In this document: one piece after another, positions 33,593 through 42,916 of the stretch
How positions within the stretch are numbered: position 1 is the first letter of the stretch
Layout: each line of letters starts with the position of its first letter
Assembly: GCA_024693065.1 (NCBI GenBank)
Contig: JAILLP010000013.1
Location: 124,001-188,000 of the forward strand
Origin: Paludibacteraceae bacterium
GTDB lineage: Bacteria; Bacteroidota; Bacteroidia; Bacteroidales; Paludibacteraceae
Reading direction: 5' to 3'
DNA: 64,000 nucleotides
Translations under genes and position numbers: made by a program
Notes under the pieces: generated by a model
The model's input: the letters and a program-made list of their open reading frames with translations, nothing else
Told to the model about the DNA's origin: nothing
Databases searched by the model: none

Positions 33593-34810
33593 ATGAAAAA
33601 TGCAATTGATTTTCTTATCGACATCTCCGATAAGATGGACAAGAAAGTGCCTATTGTCCAAAATGTGGTTATAGATGGCATCGTTCCGAACATAGATTTT
33701 TCGGAGCCGTTCGGTATGCGTACTTTCCTTTCGATCGTTAAATCTCCTATCATCATCAACTCGTTGGACTTGGGTTCCAATATGCGTGAGGATTTCGTGA
33801 AGAAGATCCAGGGTCTTCCATTCCCTAACGGTGGCGCCCCTATCGCGGAAGCCTTCAAAGAGTCTTGCGCCGGCTTCAAGAAATTCGAGAAGACGAACGG
33901 GGAAGTGACCCGCCGCATCGTTTTTGTGACAAACGGAGAAGATACCGACGCCGGTGTACTGGACTACGAAGTGGAGAAGGCGACAAAGGATTACCCAATT
34001 CAAGTGAATATCATTGGTATCTGCATGTCCGAAGCTAATCAGAGGACAGCGAAGAAGGTGGCCGACATGACTGGCGGAGCTTTCTGCAACGTGGAGCAAA
34101 CCTGCGACGTATTGACACTCCGCGGCATCATCGCTCCAGTCATCGACGCACTGCACAATGCCATCGCCGCAAAGGCGCCGGAGCCTGCTCCAGCACCACA
34201 ACCCGCACCTGCGCCGGAGCCTATCACGGCAAAGATCCCGGAGCCGGAACCTGTCAAGGTAAAGGAGGAACCAATCCGTGCGGCATTCGTCTCCCAACCG
34301 GTCGCACAAGCGCCTAAACCAGCCGCACAAGCTCCGGTTCAACAGGAGAAAAAAGAGGAACCAGCACTCTCATCCATCGCCGCCGAGGTGATCGAGCCAG
34401 TCATCGACATCAAAAAAGAGAACGAATACAAGGCTGAAATCGCCGCCATCGCGGAACTTCAGGCAGCACGCTCCGCACAGAAATCCGCCAACGTGAAGGC
34501 GATCGAGGAGTCCAACTCCAACATCGTGGCGTTGCTGGACAAGAACAAAGCCATGATGAACCAAATCCTGGAAGGTGGGAAGGAAACCGAAATCGCATTC
34601 GATAGGCTGAAAGCCGCCATCAAGGACCACGAAATGACCATCGAGGAACTGAGAACGGTGAACAAGAAACTCACCGAACAGAACCTCCAACTCAAACACC
34701 GAGCAAAAGAGCAAGAGGCGAATATAGAAGCCCTGAAGCAAGAGAAAATGGCCTTGCAGAAGGAAATTGACCGCGTAAGGGAAATCGCCAACGAAATGTT
34801 GAAGATATAA
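33593..34810 (+). CDS. VWA-like domain protein with Pro/Ala linker and coiled coil
   Basis: Cytosolic protein of 405 residues without signal or membrane segment. Residues 1-185 look like a von Willebrand A fold of the TerY type: FLIDISDKM in place of the DxSxS metal-site loop, GGAPIAEAF in place of G-T-x-[LI] (Thr lost), and IVFVTNGEDTD in place of TDGED (Asp to Asn). Two of three MIDAS positions are thus altered. Residues 186-265 are a Pro/Ala/Glu-rich linker, and 270-405 is a long coiled coil (KNKAMMNQILE ... ALKQEKMALQKEIDRVREIANEMLKI). It has its own promoter and terminator. A scaffolding role is inference. Confidence 0.75.
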   Translation: MKNAIDFLIDISDKMDKKVPIVQNVVIDGIVPNIDFSEPFGMRTFLSIVKSPIIINSLDLGSNMREDFVKKIQGLPFPNGGAPIAEAFKESCAGFKKFEKTNGEVTRRIVFVTNGEDTDAGVLDYEVEKATKDYPIQVNIIGICMSEANQRTAKKVADMTGGAFCNVEQTCDVLTLRGIIAPVIDALHNAIAAKAPEPAPAPQPAPAPEPITAKIPEPEPVKVKEEPIRAAFVSQPVAQAPKPAAQAPVQQEKKEEPALSSIAAEVIEPVIDIKKENEYKAEIAAIAELQAARSAQKSANVKAIEESNSNIVALLDKNKAMMNQILEGGKETEIAFDRLKAAIKDHEMTIEELRTVNKKLTEQNLQLKHRAKEQEANIEALKQEKMALQKEIDRVREIANEMLKI

Positions 34811-34831
34811 ATATCTATTCAAATAACGGGG

Positions 34832-34862
34832 AAGGGGAGTACGGCTGTATTCCCCTTTTTTT
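34832..34862 (+). terminator. Intrinsic terminator of the VWA gene
   Basis: Stem AAGGGGA / TCCCCTT with a 12-base loop and a run of seven Ts, 21 bases after the stop. Confidence 0.85.
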
Positions 34863-34970
34863 ATTCCCCCACTCCACCCAAGCCCTGCGGCAAGGAGCGT
34901 AGCAACAGGAAGACTGCATACTGCTAACAGGAGGCTTATACGGCCCGTATCGCCGTCCAAAGACACAAAA

Positions 34971-34999
34971 AAAGCGGGAAGAGTCACCTCCTCCCGCTT
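34971..34999 (-). terminator. Intrinsic terminator of the Wzz-like gene
   Basis: Stem AAGCGGGA / TCCCGCTT, extended inward by weaker pairing, followed by seven Ts on the minus strand. Confidence 0.85.
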
Positions 35000-35030
35000 A
35001 TCTTTTGGAATAACCTATATCATCCAGCCA

Positions 35031-36020
35031 TCATATACCCTTGCTGAGGTAATGACGGATATTCTTCTTGTATCTCCATATCATCGCAACGATCAGGAAC
35101 AAAGCCAATGCGATCAATCCATTGCGCAACAACAATTTGGACAACGAGTTAACCGGGGACTGCACTGGATGGAAATCCGAAAGGACGGTTACCACATCAA
35201 GGTTAGCCGACATATCCTCCTCAATCTGTCCTGTAATCTTGAACAACTTCTGAATGTCATCGTAGAACATCTGTTTCTTAGCCTTGATGAACGGAACACT
35301 CGCCTTCTTCTCGTTGATGGAAGAGAACTCCAAATAGTTACCGCCATTGTTGTTCTTGAAATATTCCACCTTTTGCAAGCTATCCAAGTTCATAAGGGCA
35401 TTGTGGAACATCCACTCCTTCTCCTCCTGCAATTTTATCCTAGCGATGTTCAACGAAACCAGATAGTCATTTTTAGAGAAATACTTCTTCAGCGCCTCTT
35501 CCAACTGACCGAATTCCTCAATACCCTTCACCCTTGCGGAGATAACGAGTTGGTCAGGAACCGCAAAATCGATCGTGTCACCCAATGGGACATTGTTCTT
35601 ATAGTCAACATAATCAACCGTAGAGTCGCGGTATTTGTCTATGACATGGTGCGCATCCAATTTGACAATCCTCGCCGCCAAATCCACCGACACATCCAAC
35701 TCTTTCGCAAGACCTTCCGCATCCTCCTCCTTTGAGAACTCGTTCAAGTCACGCACCAAAGATTGATAGAGGACAGACTCTCCATCATTCAATTTCAGAT
35801 GCATAAATCCTTCGTACGTACGATTATCCTCTCTCGATTCGTACAAGCTAAAACCTATCGCCAACAAAGCGAAACAAAGAAATAAGAGCTTGTATTGATA
35901 AGCAGCTCTAAGGATATACCCCAAAATGGAAAGAATCCATTTTATTACTCCGTAGATGGCGCGACCCAAGCGTGATGTCATGGTGAAGATATTCATCTCC
36001 TGGTTGTTTCCGTTTTCCAT
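35031..36020 (-). CDS. Wzz/chain-length-determinant-like membrane protein
   Basis: Protein of 329 residues with the polysaccharide co-polymerase layout: cytosolic N-terminus, membrane helix at about 45-60, a mostly helical periplasmic domain of about 235 residues, and a C-terminal helix at about 299-317. The N-terminal amphipathic segment and the helix pair align with the protein at 54344-55306, a paralogue. Both lack clear sequence motifs of Wzz outside the layout, so the family call is tentative. It is transcribed alone, from the box at 36048-36055 to the terminator at 34971-34999, without polysaccharide genes beside it. Confidence 0.6.
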   Translation of the reverse strand: MENGNNQEMNIFTMTSRLGRAIYGVIKWILSILGYILRAAYQYKLLFLCFALLAIGFSLYESREDNRTYEGFMHLKLNDGESVLYQSLVRDLNEFSKEEDAEGLAKELDVSVDLAARIVKLDAHHVIDKYRDSTVDYVDYKNNVPLGDTIDFAVPDQLVISARVKGIEEFGQLEEALKKYFSKNDYLVSLNIARIKLQEEKEWMFHNALMNLDSLQKVEYFKNNNGGNYLEFSSINEKKASVPFIKAKKQMFYDDIQKLFKITGQIEEDMSANLDVVTVLSDFHPVQSPVNSLSKLLLRNGLIALALFLIVAMIWRYKKNIRHYLSKGI

Positions 36021-36047
36021 TCTGCTATTTTTTTGTTATATGAATTA

Positions 36048-36055
36048 CAAATATA
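36048..36055 (-). promoter_or_regulatory. -7 promoter box of the Wzz-like gene
   Basis: The minus strand reads TATATTTG, 28 bases upstream of the start codon. Confidence 0.55.
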
Positions 36056-36079
36056 AATGATGTTACGAACCTACAAAAA

Positions 36080-37309
36080 TTATTTCCGATAATCCTTCAG
36101 TTTCTTGGGCAAAATTTTTATCGGAGAGGCAATTTCGCCCTCCCTCGGACCAACTGTCCGGACCTCCTTCCCACTCCGAAGCGTCGTCCCAAGTTCGTAG
36201 AGTTCAGCGGACGAGATATCCAATTTCCCCAAAGCGGGCAAGATGACTCCGAACGAGAGATATGGCACATCCGCCTGATAATCGTTCCTGAAGATCAGTT
36301 GGTCATTGATATAGAAAAAGATTTCCCCGTCATGTCTGGCCAAGGCATATTTGTTATAGTCGTCATGTTTGTAGACATCCTTTATCAGCACTTCCGCAAT
36401 AGGGAGATAGCAGTTCGAATTAATCAGATAGAACTGATCACCTATGGACTCCTCCTTAATCGCCAGATAGTTGCAGCCATCATTGACAGGGTATTGCTTG
36501 TCCCTTTTCCGCGGATTGTATTTTTGGTTATTGTCGTAATCGTAAAGGGCGCAAATACCCGTTGTACTGATGTTCTCCGACATGCTAACCTTCTGGACCA
36601 CTTCGAAGTAGAAATCCCCGGTCAACTGTTCCGACACCAGCGGAATAATGCTGTTATTATCCTTATTGACGGAGGTGACCGTATAGATATTATTCCTCAT
36701 CAGGTATATGTTGCCCATTTCGTCCTTCCCGTTATAGGAGCGGTTCATGTCCAAAAAACCGATCAACGAACCTTTCTCCCCGTCAAAAGTGGCTTTTTTG
36801 CTCCATGCGGGTGCGGGAGTCCGGATATTGAACAACTCATCCAGATAGTACTCCTTCCGATAGCCATTGAAATTCACCGCCCAATCTCTGCCGTCCACAT
36901 CGTCACCGCCGCACATGATAGTTTTCCACTCGTAGTTCTCAAGAATGCTATTGTTATGCGACCTATTGAGCAATCCGTGCCCCAGCTCGTGGAATACCAC
37001 ATTCTGACGGAGGTTCTCCTGATCCTCGTATTGCGTGGTCTCATTCCAGTAATCTCCGTCAATCTGCACGAGCAATGGGTCCTGATAGGTGCAGAGTCCT
37101 ATGGTCAGCCCGTCCAACTTGGTAAACTCCATCAACAAACCATTGCTTTTCACGTCAATGTTTACCCCTCTCTTGCTTCCCTCCTGTAGGAACAATTGGA
37201 GGTAGGGATCCAGTGTGGGATCCACCTCGTACCGATTCACATCCTTCTTGCAGGAACATAAAGCGAGAAGCGTTATTAGGGTTATATGATGGATGAATCT
37301 TTTTTTCAT
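36080..37309 (-). CDS. Metzincin-like zinc metalloprotease lipoprotein with LamG-like C-terminal domain
   Basis: Lipoprotein of 409 residues; the start at 37309 gives the signal MKKRFIHHITLITLLALCSC. The catalytic motif is HELGHGLLNRSH (His107, Glu108, His111, possible third ligand His118, one residue further than in classical metzincins). A following WKTIMCGGDD resembles a Met-turn. The C-terminal 200 residues look like a concanavalin/LamG-type beta sandwich (DFYFEVVQKVSM, GEIFFYINDQLIF, VPYLSFGVILP), which often binds glycans. I place it near the Bacteroidetes zinc-binding metallopeptidases, but the exact family is uncertain. Confidence 0.75.
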   Translation of the reverse strand: MKKRFIHHITLITLLALCSCKKDVNRYEVDPTLDPYLQLFLQEGSKRGVNIDVKSNGLLMEFTKLDGLTIGLCTYQDPLLVQIDGDYWNETTQYEDQENLRQNVVFHELGHGLLNRSHNNSILENYEWKTIMCGGDDVDGRDWAVNFNGYRKEYYLDELFNIRTPAPAWSKKATFDGEKGSLIGFLDMNRSYNGKDEMGNIYLMRNNIYTVTSVNKDNNSIIPLVSEQLTGDFYFEVVQKVSMSENISTTGICALYDYDNNQKYNPRKRDKQYPVNDGCNYLAIKEESIGDQFYLINSNCYLPIAEVLIKDVYKHDDYNKYALARHDGEIFFYINDQLIFRNDYQADVPYLSFGVILPALGKLDISSAELYELGTTLRSGKEVRTVGPREGEIASPIKILPKKLKDYRK

Positions 37310-37333
37310 GGCTAATTTGTCCAGTTTCCACAA

Positions 37334-37341
37334 CAAAACTA
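37334..37341 (-). promoter_or_regulatory. -7 promoter box of the metalloprotease gene
   Basis: The minus strand reads TAGTTTTG, matching TAnnTTTG, 25 bases upstream of the start codon. Confidence 0.5.
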
Positions 37342-37418
37342 ATGAAACTATCTTTGCCAAGCAAGAGAACCGGCACAAAAAAAAGGTGAACACATAACTT
37401 GCGTCCACCTTTCTTCCG

Positions 37419-37491
<73 letters not shown>

Positions 37492-37501
37492 ATTTGCGCT
37501 G

Positions 37502-37509
37502 CAAAGTTA
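37502..37509 (-). promoter_or_regulatory. -7 promoter box of the tRNA-Thr gene
   Basis: The minus strand reads TAACTTTG, 10 bases upstream of the tRNA 5' end. Confidence 0.65.
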
Positions 37510-37729
37510 TACAAAATATTGATTTGAAAAACAGAATAAGGAAAAAATATTTTGGGCATTTCTCAAATGTGCACGAATCAGACAAATAAGCATAAATTAT
37601 CAAAGAATTGCCTTCAAATTTGCAAGTTCCCAAAAAATTCCGTAATTTACTCAAACTTTATCATAATTGTGTATCTCAACACATTGGTGAAGGATGTGTT
37701 TTTCTTATGTATATGTAAATGTTGTATTT

Positions 37730-40414
37730 ATGGAACTATTAACGTACTTAGGCGGTCGCCTTCTTGGGAAGAAGTGCATCGCAACCATTTTAGGGTTATT
37801 GGGACTCTGCTGTCCCTTATCGCTTTGGGCGGAGAAGTTGGACACCACCTTCGTGTTGGACATGGTGATTGATACTACGCCGTGTTATTATACGAAGTAT
37901 GATAACAAAGGAAACATTATGAGTTATGGACGTCATGTCTTCTCGGATTACTTCCGTATCAATACGGGGTATGTCACTAACGAAAAAGGGGAAAGGATTG
38001 ATACGCTCACCTATGTCTGTGATAAGGTGACGAAGCAGTGGAATGCCCGCGCGATATACGGGAGTGGAGATCAAGTTTATTTCTACAGCAACGGAATGCT
38101 AAAAACCATTAAGAGGGAGGCCCCGACGTATATAAGTGTCGTTGATCATGAAGACTACGTCAATTTCTCGTCGAATGGTTTACCGGACGAGGAGGTCTAT
38201 AGTTTGCATAGTCATGATGGTGGTGCGAATTTTAGCATCCAAAGCACTAAAACCCGATACGACACGCATGGCAACATATTGAAGCGTACATCATCCAGTA
38301 GCAGCTATCATCAGGGAGGAAGCGAATGGAGCAATGGTAAAAGTTCGAGCGAGCATAGCTATAAAAACGAATACGATGAAAGAGGCAATTTAGTTGCGTC
38401 AACATTAACCTATGAATACACATATACCGATGGAGACGAGGATAGATATTCGTCAGATTATCAAGGAACGAGTCAGACTACGACCACAACCATTACTAAG
38501 GAGGAATATCTATATGACGCCGAAAACCGAAGGGTAAAAACCGTAAGATACGACTTCAAGAATAGAGAATTCGTCTTGAGAGACAGTACGGTTTACTCGT
38601 ATGGACATGCGTTACACGCAGGGGAAGCTTGCCTCTTATCCATATCCGTTAATGGTAATCCGGTAGATAGTTTCTCTCCCGACAAGTACCATTACGACCT
38701 TCCGAACGTAGGAGGCGGAGACTTGAAATACATTACGCCATACGGTTCCGCTGTCGAAGAATCATACAATGACCAAACGAACACGTTGTCAGTTACCGTC
38801 AAAGGATCAGATGGTCATGTGAACACCTACACATTTACCCTGAAAAAAGTGGAATCCTTTATGACAGCATTGCGCCCTGACTCCATATTGTCCATTGATT
38901 TTTCCCCGGAAAAATATCAATACGACGAATTAGAGAATTTCTATATATATTACTTTAATTTCTATCAATTGGACAATCGTGATAATTATTTTTCCATAAT
39001 GTCAGATGACACTCTGAAGAATGGGGAGAAATCCGCACGTATACATTTCGATGTCTCTAAGGATGCGCGTGCGACCTACTCCTACGACACCCAGAATGGT
39101 ATCTTCACTATTACTGTCACAGGCTCGGATATCATAAAAAATCCAGGCAACAAACACACATATACTTTCAAAACAAAAAAGATAGAAAAGGCCTACATTT
39201 CTTCATTGCGTTACGACGAAAAGGAATTTGAAGGATTCTCTCCTGACGTGTATGATTATGAGATGCCGGCTGACGCCACATTATATAAAGCTTCCGACTC
39301 GTATTTCGAAGTGGAGACATATCCTGAAAGCCTTGACATCAGAAAGAGATACTCCAGTTCAACCCACACGATGTACATAACCCTACGTACCATGTACGTG
39401 TATAACGGTACTGCTGACACCGTGGCCGTCTATCAATTCCATTTTAAGCCGGATCTTCATAGAGTATATGATGAAAAAGGCAACAGCTTCTCGAAAATGT
39501 TGGAAGAATTCTCCGAGGATGTATTCGAGTATGAATTGGCAGGGAAATACTACCCAGGACGCTTAAAATATTATAAAGGGGATTCGATGGATGATAATAT
39601 CAATATAGATGAGTCATTTGACGAGCAAACCAACACCCTCACTGTCTCAGTTTCCTTTAAGAATGACAGCACAATGGTGACCAACTACCGCTTCCACTTC
39701 CCGGAAGGATCCGAAGAAATAATACCTCCGTCCCTGTATATCAGCGCAAATAGAGACATATCAATGCATAGTATACATGTAGATAGTACCGAGTTTGAAC
39801 TGATAGGATTCTTCTATAGCGATTATTGCCAATACGAAGTGACCGATGGGATATTCATGCGCAAATCGTATGATGAGTCAACCAATGTGTGGACCATCGT
39901 AGTGACGGATAATTTCAAGGTCAGCGAGACGGAATACCACATCCACTTCAAACATCCATTCTTCTCCTCCCTTACCATCAAAGGGGAACCACTGGAAACC
40001 TTCTCGGAAGACACTTATTACTATAGGTTCGACATGGAGTATGATTCGAGTACGGTCTCATACGAGCTGCCAGACGATGTTGACGCAACAGAATCCTTCA
40101 ATAATACGACCAACACCCTTACGATTTGCCTCACACCAAGAAAAACTCATGGAACAGTTGAATACAAATTCCACTTCCACCCGGTAGACGGTGTCGACGA
40201 CTTCCTGGGCGACCAAGTGAGCCTTTATGCCACAGATAGGACCATCTGCATTGATGGTGCTACGGCGCCAATCTACGTTTACAACATACTCGGCACACTG
40301 GTCGGCACCGGACAAGGGGAAGAAATACGCATCCCGGTACCTCAAGCGGGCGTCTACGTAGTGAGGTCTGGAGCGAAAGCCGCAAAGGTGGTGGTGAAGC
40401 GACATATTGAATAA
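37730..40414 (+). CDS. Large surface protein: YD-like repeats, cadherin-like repeats, type IX sorting tail
   Basis: Secreted protein of 894 residues. The start at 37730 is set by near-identity with the paralogue's N-terminus (MELLTYLGGRLLGKK...LSLWA, signal cleavage after LWA). Residues about 60-300 hold YD/RHS-like units such as YDTHGNILKR, YDERGNLVAS and YDAENRRVKT. About 300-820 hold six beta-sandwich repeats of the cadherin-like kind: a hydrophobic strand, F-S-[PE]-D-x-Y-x-Y, then a T-N-T-L-[ST]-V core and YxFHF end. The tail IYVYNILGTLVGTG ... GVYVVRSGAKAAKVVVK is a type A sorting domain, so export and surface attachment are likely. Ligand unknown. Confidence 0.8.
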   Translation: MELLTYLGGRLLGKKCIATILGLLGLCCPLSLWAEKLDTTFVLDMVIDTTPCYYTKYDNKGNIMSYGRHVFSDYFRINTGYVTNEKGERIDTLTYVCDKVTKQWNARAIYGSGDQVYFYSNGMLKTIKREAPTYISVVDHEDYVNFSSNGLPDEEVYSLHSHDGGANFSIQSTKTRYDTHGNILKRTSSSSSYHQGGSEWSNGKSSSEHSYKNEYDERGNLVASTLTYEYTYTDGDEDRYSSDYQGTSQTTTTTITKEEYLYDAENRRVKTVRYDFKNREFVLRDSTVYSYGHALHAGEACLLSISVNGNPVDSFSPDKYHYDLPNVGGGDLKYITPYGSAVEESYNDQTNTLSVTVKGSDGHVNTYTFTLKKVESFMTALRPDSILSIDFSPEKYQYDELENFYIYYFNFYQLDNRDNYFSIMSDDTLKNGEKSARIHFDVSKDARATYSYDTQNGIFTITVTGSDIIKNPGNKHTYTFKTKKIEKAYISSLRYDEKEFEGFSPDVYDYEMPADATLYKASDSYFEVETYPESLDIRKRYSSSTHTMYITLRTMYVYNGTADTVAVYQFHFKPDLHRVYDEKGNSFSKMLEEFSEDVFEYELAGKYYPGRLKYYKGDSMDDNINIDESFDEQTNTLTVSVSFKNDSTMVTNYRFHFPEGSEEIIPPSLYISANRDISMHSIHVDSTEFELIGFFYSDYCQYEVTDGIFMRKSYDESTNVWTIVVTDNFKVSETEYHIHFKHPFFSSLTIKGEPLETFSEDTYYYRFDMEYDSSTVSYELPDDVDATESFNNTTNTLTICLTPRKTHGTVEYKFHFHPVDGVDDFLGDQVSLYATDRTICIDGATAPIYVYNILGTLVGTGQGEEIRIPVPQAGVYVVRSGAKAAKVVVKRHIE

Positions 40415-40427
40415 TACTTCTAACAAA

Positions 40428-40466
40428 GGGGACATCGAATATTTGAAAATCCGATGCCCCCTCATT
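40428..40466 (+). terminator. Probable terminator after the first large surface protein gene
   Basis: Stem GGGGaCATCG / CGATGCCCC (one bulge) with a 14-base loop, then CTCATTTTTA. Confidence 0.65.
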
Positions 40467-40641
40467 TTTATACGCCAATCGACATATCATATTTTTTTAC
40501 ACAAATCAAAGAATAAACTTTTTTTTCTGCATTTTTTTTCGTATCTTAGATATGTTCTGTCATTCTAAGGAGACATGTCGCCACACATTGTGAATGACAG
40601 GTGGTTTTTATTTATTGTACTATCATAAAATTATTTCGCTT

Positions 40642-42231
40642 ATGGAACAATTGAAACAATTAGGCGGTCGCCTTCTCGGGAAGAAGCGCGTCGCAGTCAT
40701 TTTAGGGTTATTGGGGCTTTGTTGCCCGTCTTCGCTTTGGGCGGAGAAGTTGGATACCACTTTCGTGCTGGACATGGTGACAGATACTACACCGTGCTAT
40801 TACACGAGCTATGACAGCATAGGGAATGTTACGGCCACTGGGCGCTACACACCCTCAGATTACTTTCGTATCAATATTGGGTATGTCACTGACGGAGAGG
40901 GGAGGATAATCGACACGCTCGTCTATGCCTGCGACAAGGTGACGAGACAATGGAATGAGATTGAAATCGCACATAAAGATTCCTTTTACGTGAACGGAAT
41001 GCTCTGGTTCAAAGATTACAAGGTATCATATTCTAGCGCACACCCATACTATCTGCCAGATTCATTAGGAAACGAAAGGTTTAAATCATCCGAAACATTT
41101 TTTTCTTATTCCATGTCTGGCTACTATAAGGAAAACCGTTTATTTTACCGCACAGAAGCTGATGCGCATGGGTCACATATCGTTTACACGACCAGAAGTA
41201 TTGTCTATGAGTATGACTCGTATGGCAATCTGAGAATACACGACAACACTGAAAACATCATGCCAACCCAATTGTATCCTGCTGTATACGACACTTATAA
41301 TAACGAATATGACGACAACAACAATTTGGTTTCGTATATCTTAGTACGTAATAAAAACAGTACATGGAGCTCCGAAGAGAAAGTGTCTTATGTCTACGAT
41401 GAATATAACCGTCGGGTTAAGGAAATACGGTATTTACCTGTGAACCCCTATTCTGATTCGATAGAATGGATGTTCCATGATAGTACGGTCTATGTGTATG
41501 AGAGTGTACCTCTCTCTCACCCACACATTTCTTCCTTAATAGTAAATGAAAAATCTGTGAGAGACTTCGAGGGAGACCTCCTTGTCTACTGTTTCGACAT
41601 GGAATATAATTCGGACATAGTCTCATACGAGCTGCCTGACGGTGTTACCGCAACGGAGTCCTTCGACGATTCGACCAACACTCTCACAATCCGTCTCACA
41701 TCAAGCAGCACAGATGGAACGGTTGAATACAAGCTCCACTTCCGCCCAGTAGTCAATGACGACGATGTAACACCTCCCACATTCCCGTACATTTCTTCCT
41801 TAACGGTAAATGAAGAATCTGTATCATCCTTCGACGCAGACTCTTTTGACTACTGGTTCGACATGGAATATAATCCTGATGTGGTTTCGTACACATTGCC
41901 TGACGGTGTTACCGCAACGGAGTCTTTCGACGATTCGACCAATATCCTCACGGTTCGTCTCGCATCAAGCGACGATATTGAGACGGTTGAATACAAGTTC
42001 CACTTCCGCCCACTAAACGGTGTCGATGACTTCCTGGGCAACCAGGTAAGCCTCTATGTCACGGACAAGATCATCTGCATTGACGGCGCAAAGGAACCAA
42101 TCTACGTCTATGACCTCCAAGGCGCATTGGTCGACACTGGCCGTGGCGAGGAGATCCGCATCCCTGTGCGTCAGACGGGTGTCTACGTGGTGAAGGCTGG
42201 CGGAAAAGCCGCAAAGGTGGTGGTGAAGTGA
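40642..42231 (+). CDS. Surface protein paralogue: YD-like repeats, two cadherin-like repeats, sorting tail
   Basis: Secreted protein of 529 residues. The first 60 residues and last 70 are nearly the same as in the protein encoded just upstream (MEQLKQLGGRLLGKKR at the start, IYVYDLQGALVDTGRG ... GVYVVKAGGKAAKVVVK at the end). The middle diverges: YD-like units YDSYGNLRIH, YDDNNNLVSY and YDEYNRRVKE are followed by only two cadherin-like repeats, each beginning ISSL.VNE.SV and containing LPDGVTATESFDDSTN. Tandem duplication followed by change in repeat number explains the pair. Confidence 0.8.
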   Translation: MEQLKQLGGRLLGKKRVAVILGLLGLCCPSSLWAEKLDTTFVLDMVTDTTPCYYTSYDSIGNVTATGRYTPSDYFRINIGYVTDGEGRIIDTLVYACDKVTRQWNEIEIAHKDSFYVNGMLWFKDYKVSYSSAHPYYLPDSLGNERFKSSETFFSYSMSGYYKENRLFYRTEADAHGSHIVYTTRSIVYEYDSYGNLRIHDNTENIMPTQLYPAVYDTYNNEYDDNNNLVSYILVRNKNSTWSSEEKVSYVYDEYNRRVKEIRYLPVNPYSDSIEWMFHDSTVYVYESVPLSHPHISSLIVNEKSVRDFEGDLLVYCFDMEYNSDIVSYELPDGVTATESFDDSTNTLTIRLTSSSTDGTVEYKLHFRPVVNDDDVTPPTFPYISSLTVNEESVSSFDADSFDYWFDMEYNPDVVSYTLPDGVTATESFDDSTNILTVRLASSDDIETVEYKFHFRPLNGVDDFLGNQVSLYVTDKIICIDGAKEPIYVYDLQGALVDTGRGEEIRIPVRQTGVYVVKAGGKAAKVVVK

Positions 42232-42268
42232 TGATCCGGATTCGATAGATTTCTGTTGAAACTAAAAA

Positions 42269-42301
42269 CGGCGAGTAGTATCCGAACTACCCGCCGCTTC
42301 T
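42269..42301. terminator. Bidirectional terminator between the surface protein gene and yigZ
   Basis: Stem CGGCGaGTAG / CTACcCGCCG with an 8-base loop, with T-rich sequence on the plus strand and a TTTTTAG run on the minus strand, placed between converging genes. Confidence 0.75.
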
Positions 42302-42305
42302 CTTT

Positions 42306-42908
42306 TTATGCCTTTTCATCGAGGAAAATCAGCCTCTCGATCTTGGATAACCTACTTCGTAGTTTCTCCTCGTCCCGCTTTCGGATGGAGATCCGCATGG
42401 TACAGTCACTGTCGAAATTCTGGCTGACGATGGTAGCATTCTCCTCCTTCACGACCCGCATCACCTCATTGAGAAAGGGGTATTCGAATTGGATGTCGCA
42501 ACGGTTCTCCACAATCTTCTCCACCACTTCGTTCTGTTCCAAGGCATCGAGACAAGCCTCCCGATAAGCGTTGATCAGTCCGCTGGTGCCCAGCTTCGTT
42601 CCGCCGAAGTAGCGGACCACCACCAGCAGCACGTTGGTCACCCCCTTCGAGACGAGCGTTCCCAGCATCGGTTTACCCGCCGTTCCGGAGGGTTCTCCGT
42701 CGTCGTTCGCCCGAGTCTCCTCCCCTTTTTCGCCCATCACGTAGGCGAAGCAGACGTGTCGCGCGTCGTGGTACTCCTTCCGCTTATCCTTCAGTATTTC
42801 CTTGACTTCCTCCACATCGGACACTGGAATAGCGAAGGCGAGGAATTTACTCCCCTTCTCTTTGTAGAGGCCCTCCGAGGTCCTTGCCAGTGTCAGATAA
42901 GTATCCAT
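42306..42908 (-). CDS. yigZ: YigZ/IMPACT family protein
   Basis: Protein of 200 residues of the IMPACT/YigZ family. The N-terminal domain has KGSKFLAFAIP and the signature DARHVCFAYVMGE ... ANDDGEPSGTAGKPML at about 55-95. The second domain (after about 130) is a ferredoxin-like fold, DUF1949 type (ENRCDIQFEYPFLNEVMRVV). The biochemical role is unsettled in the family; a link to translation or ribosome regulation has been proposed. It follows the DEAD-box helicase gene by eight bases on the same strand, so it shares that operon. Confidence 0.92.
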   Translation of the reverse strand: MDTYLTLARTSEGLYKEKGSKFLAFAIPVSDVEEVKEILKDKRKEYHDARHVCFAYVMGEKGEETRANDDGEPSGTAGKPMLGTLVSKGVTNVLLVVVRYFGGTKLGTSGLINAYREACLDALEQNEVVEKIVENRCDIQFEYPFLNEVMRVVKEENATIVSQNFDSDCTMRISIRKRDEEKLRSRLSKIERLIFLDEKA

Positions 42909-42916
42909 CCTATATC

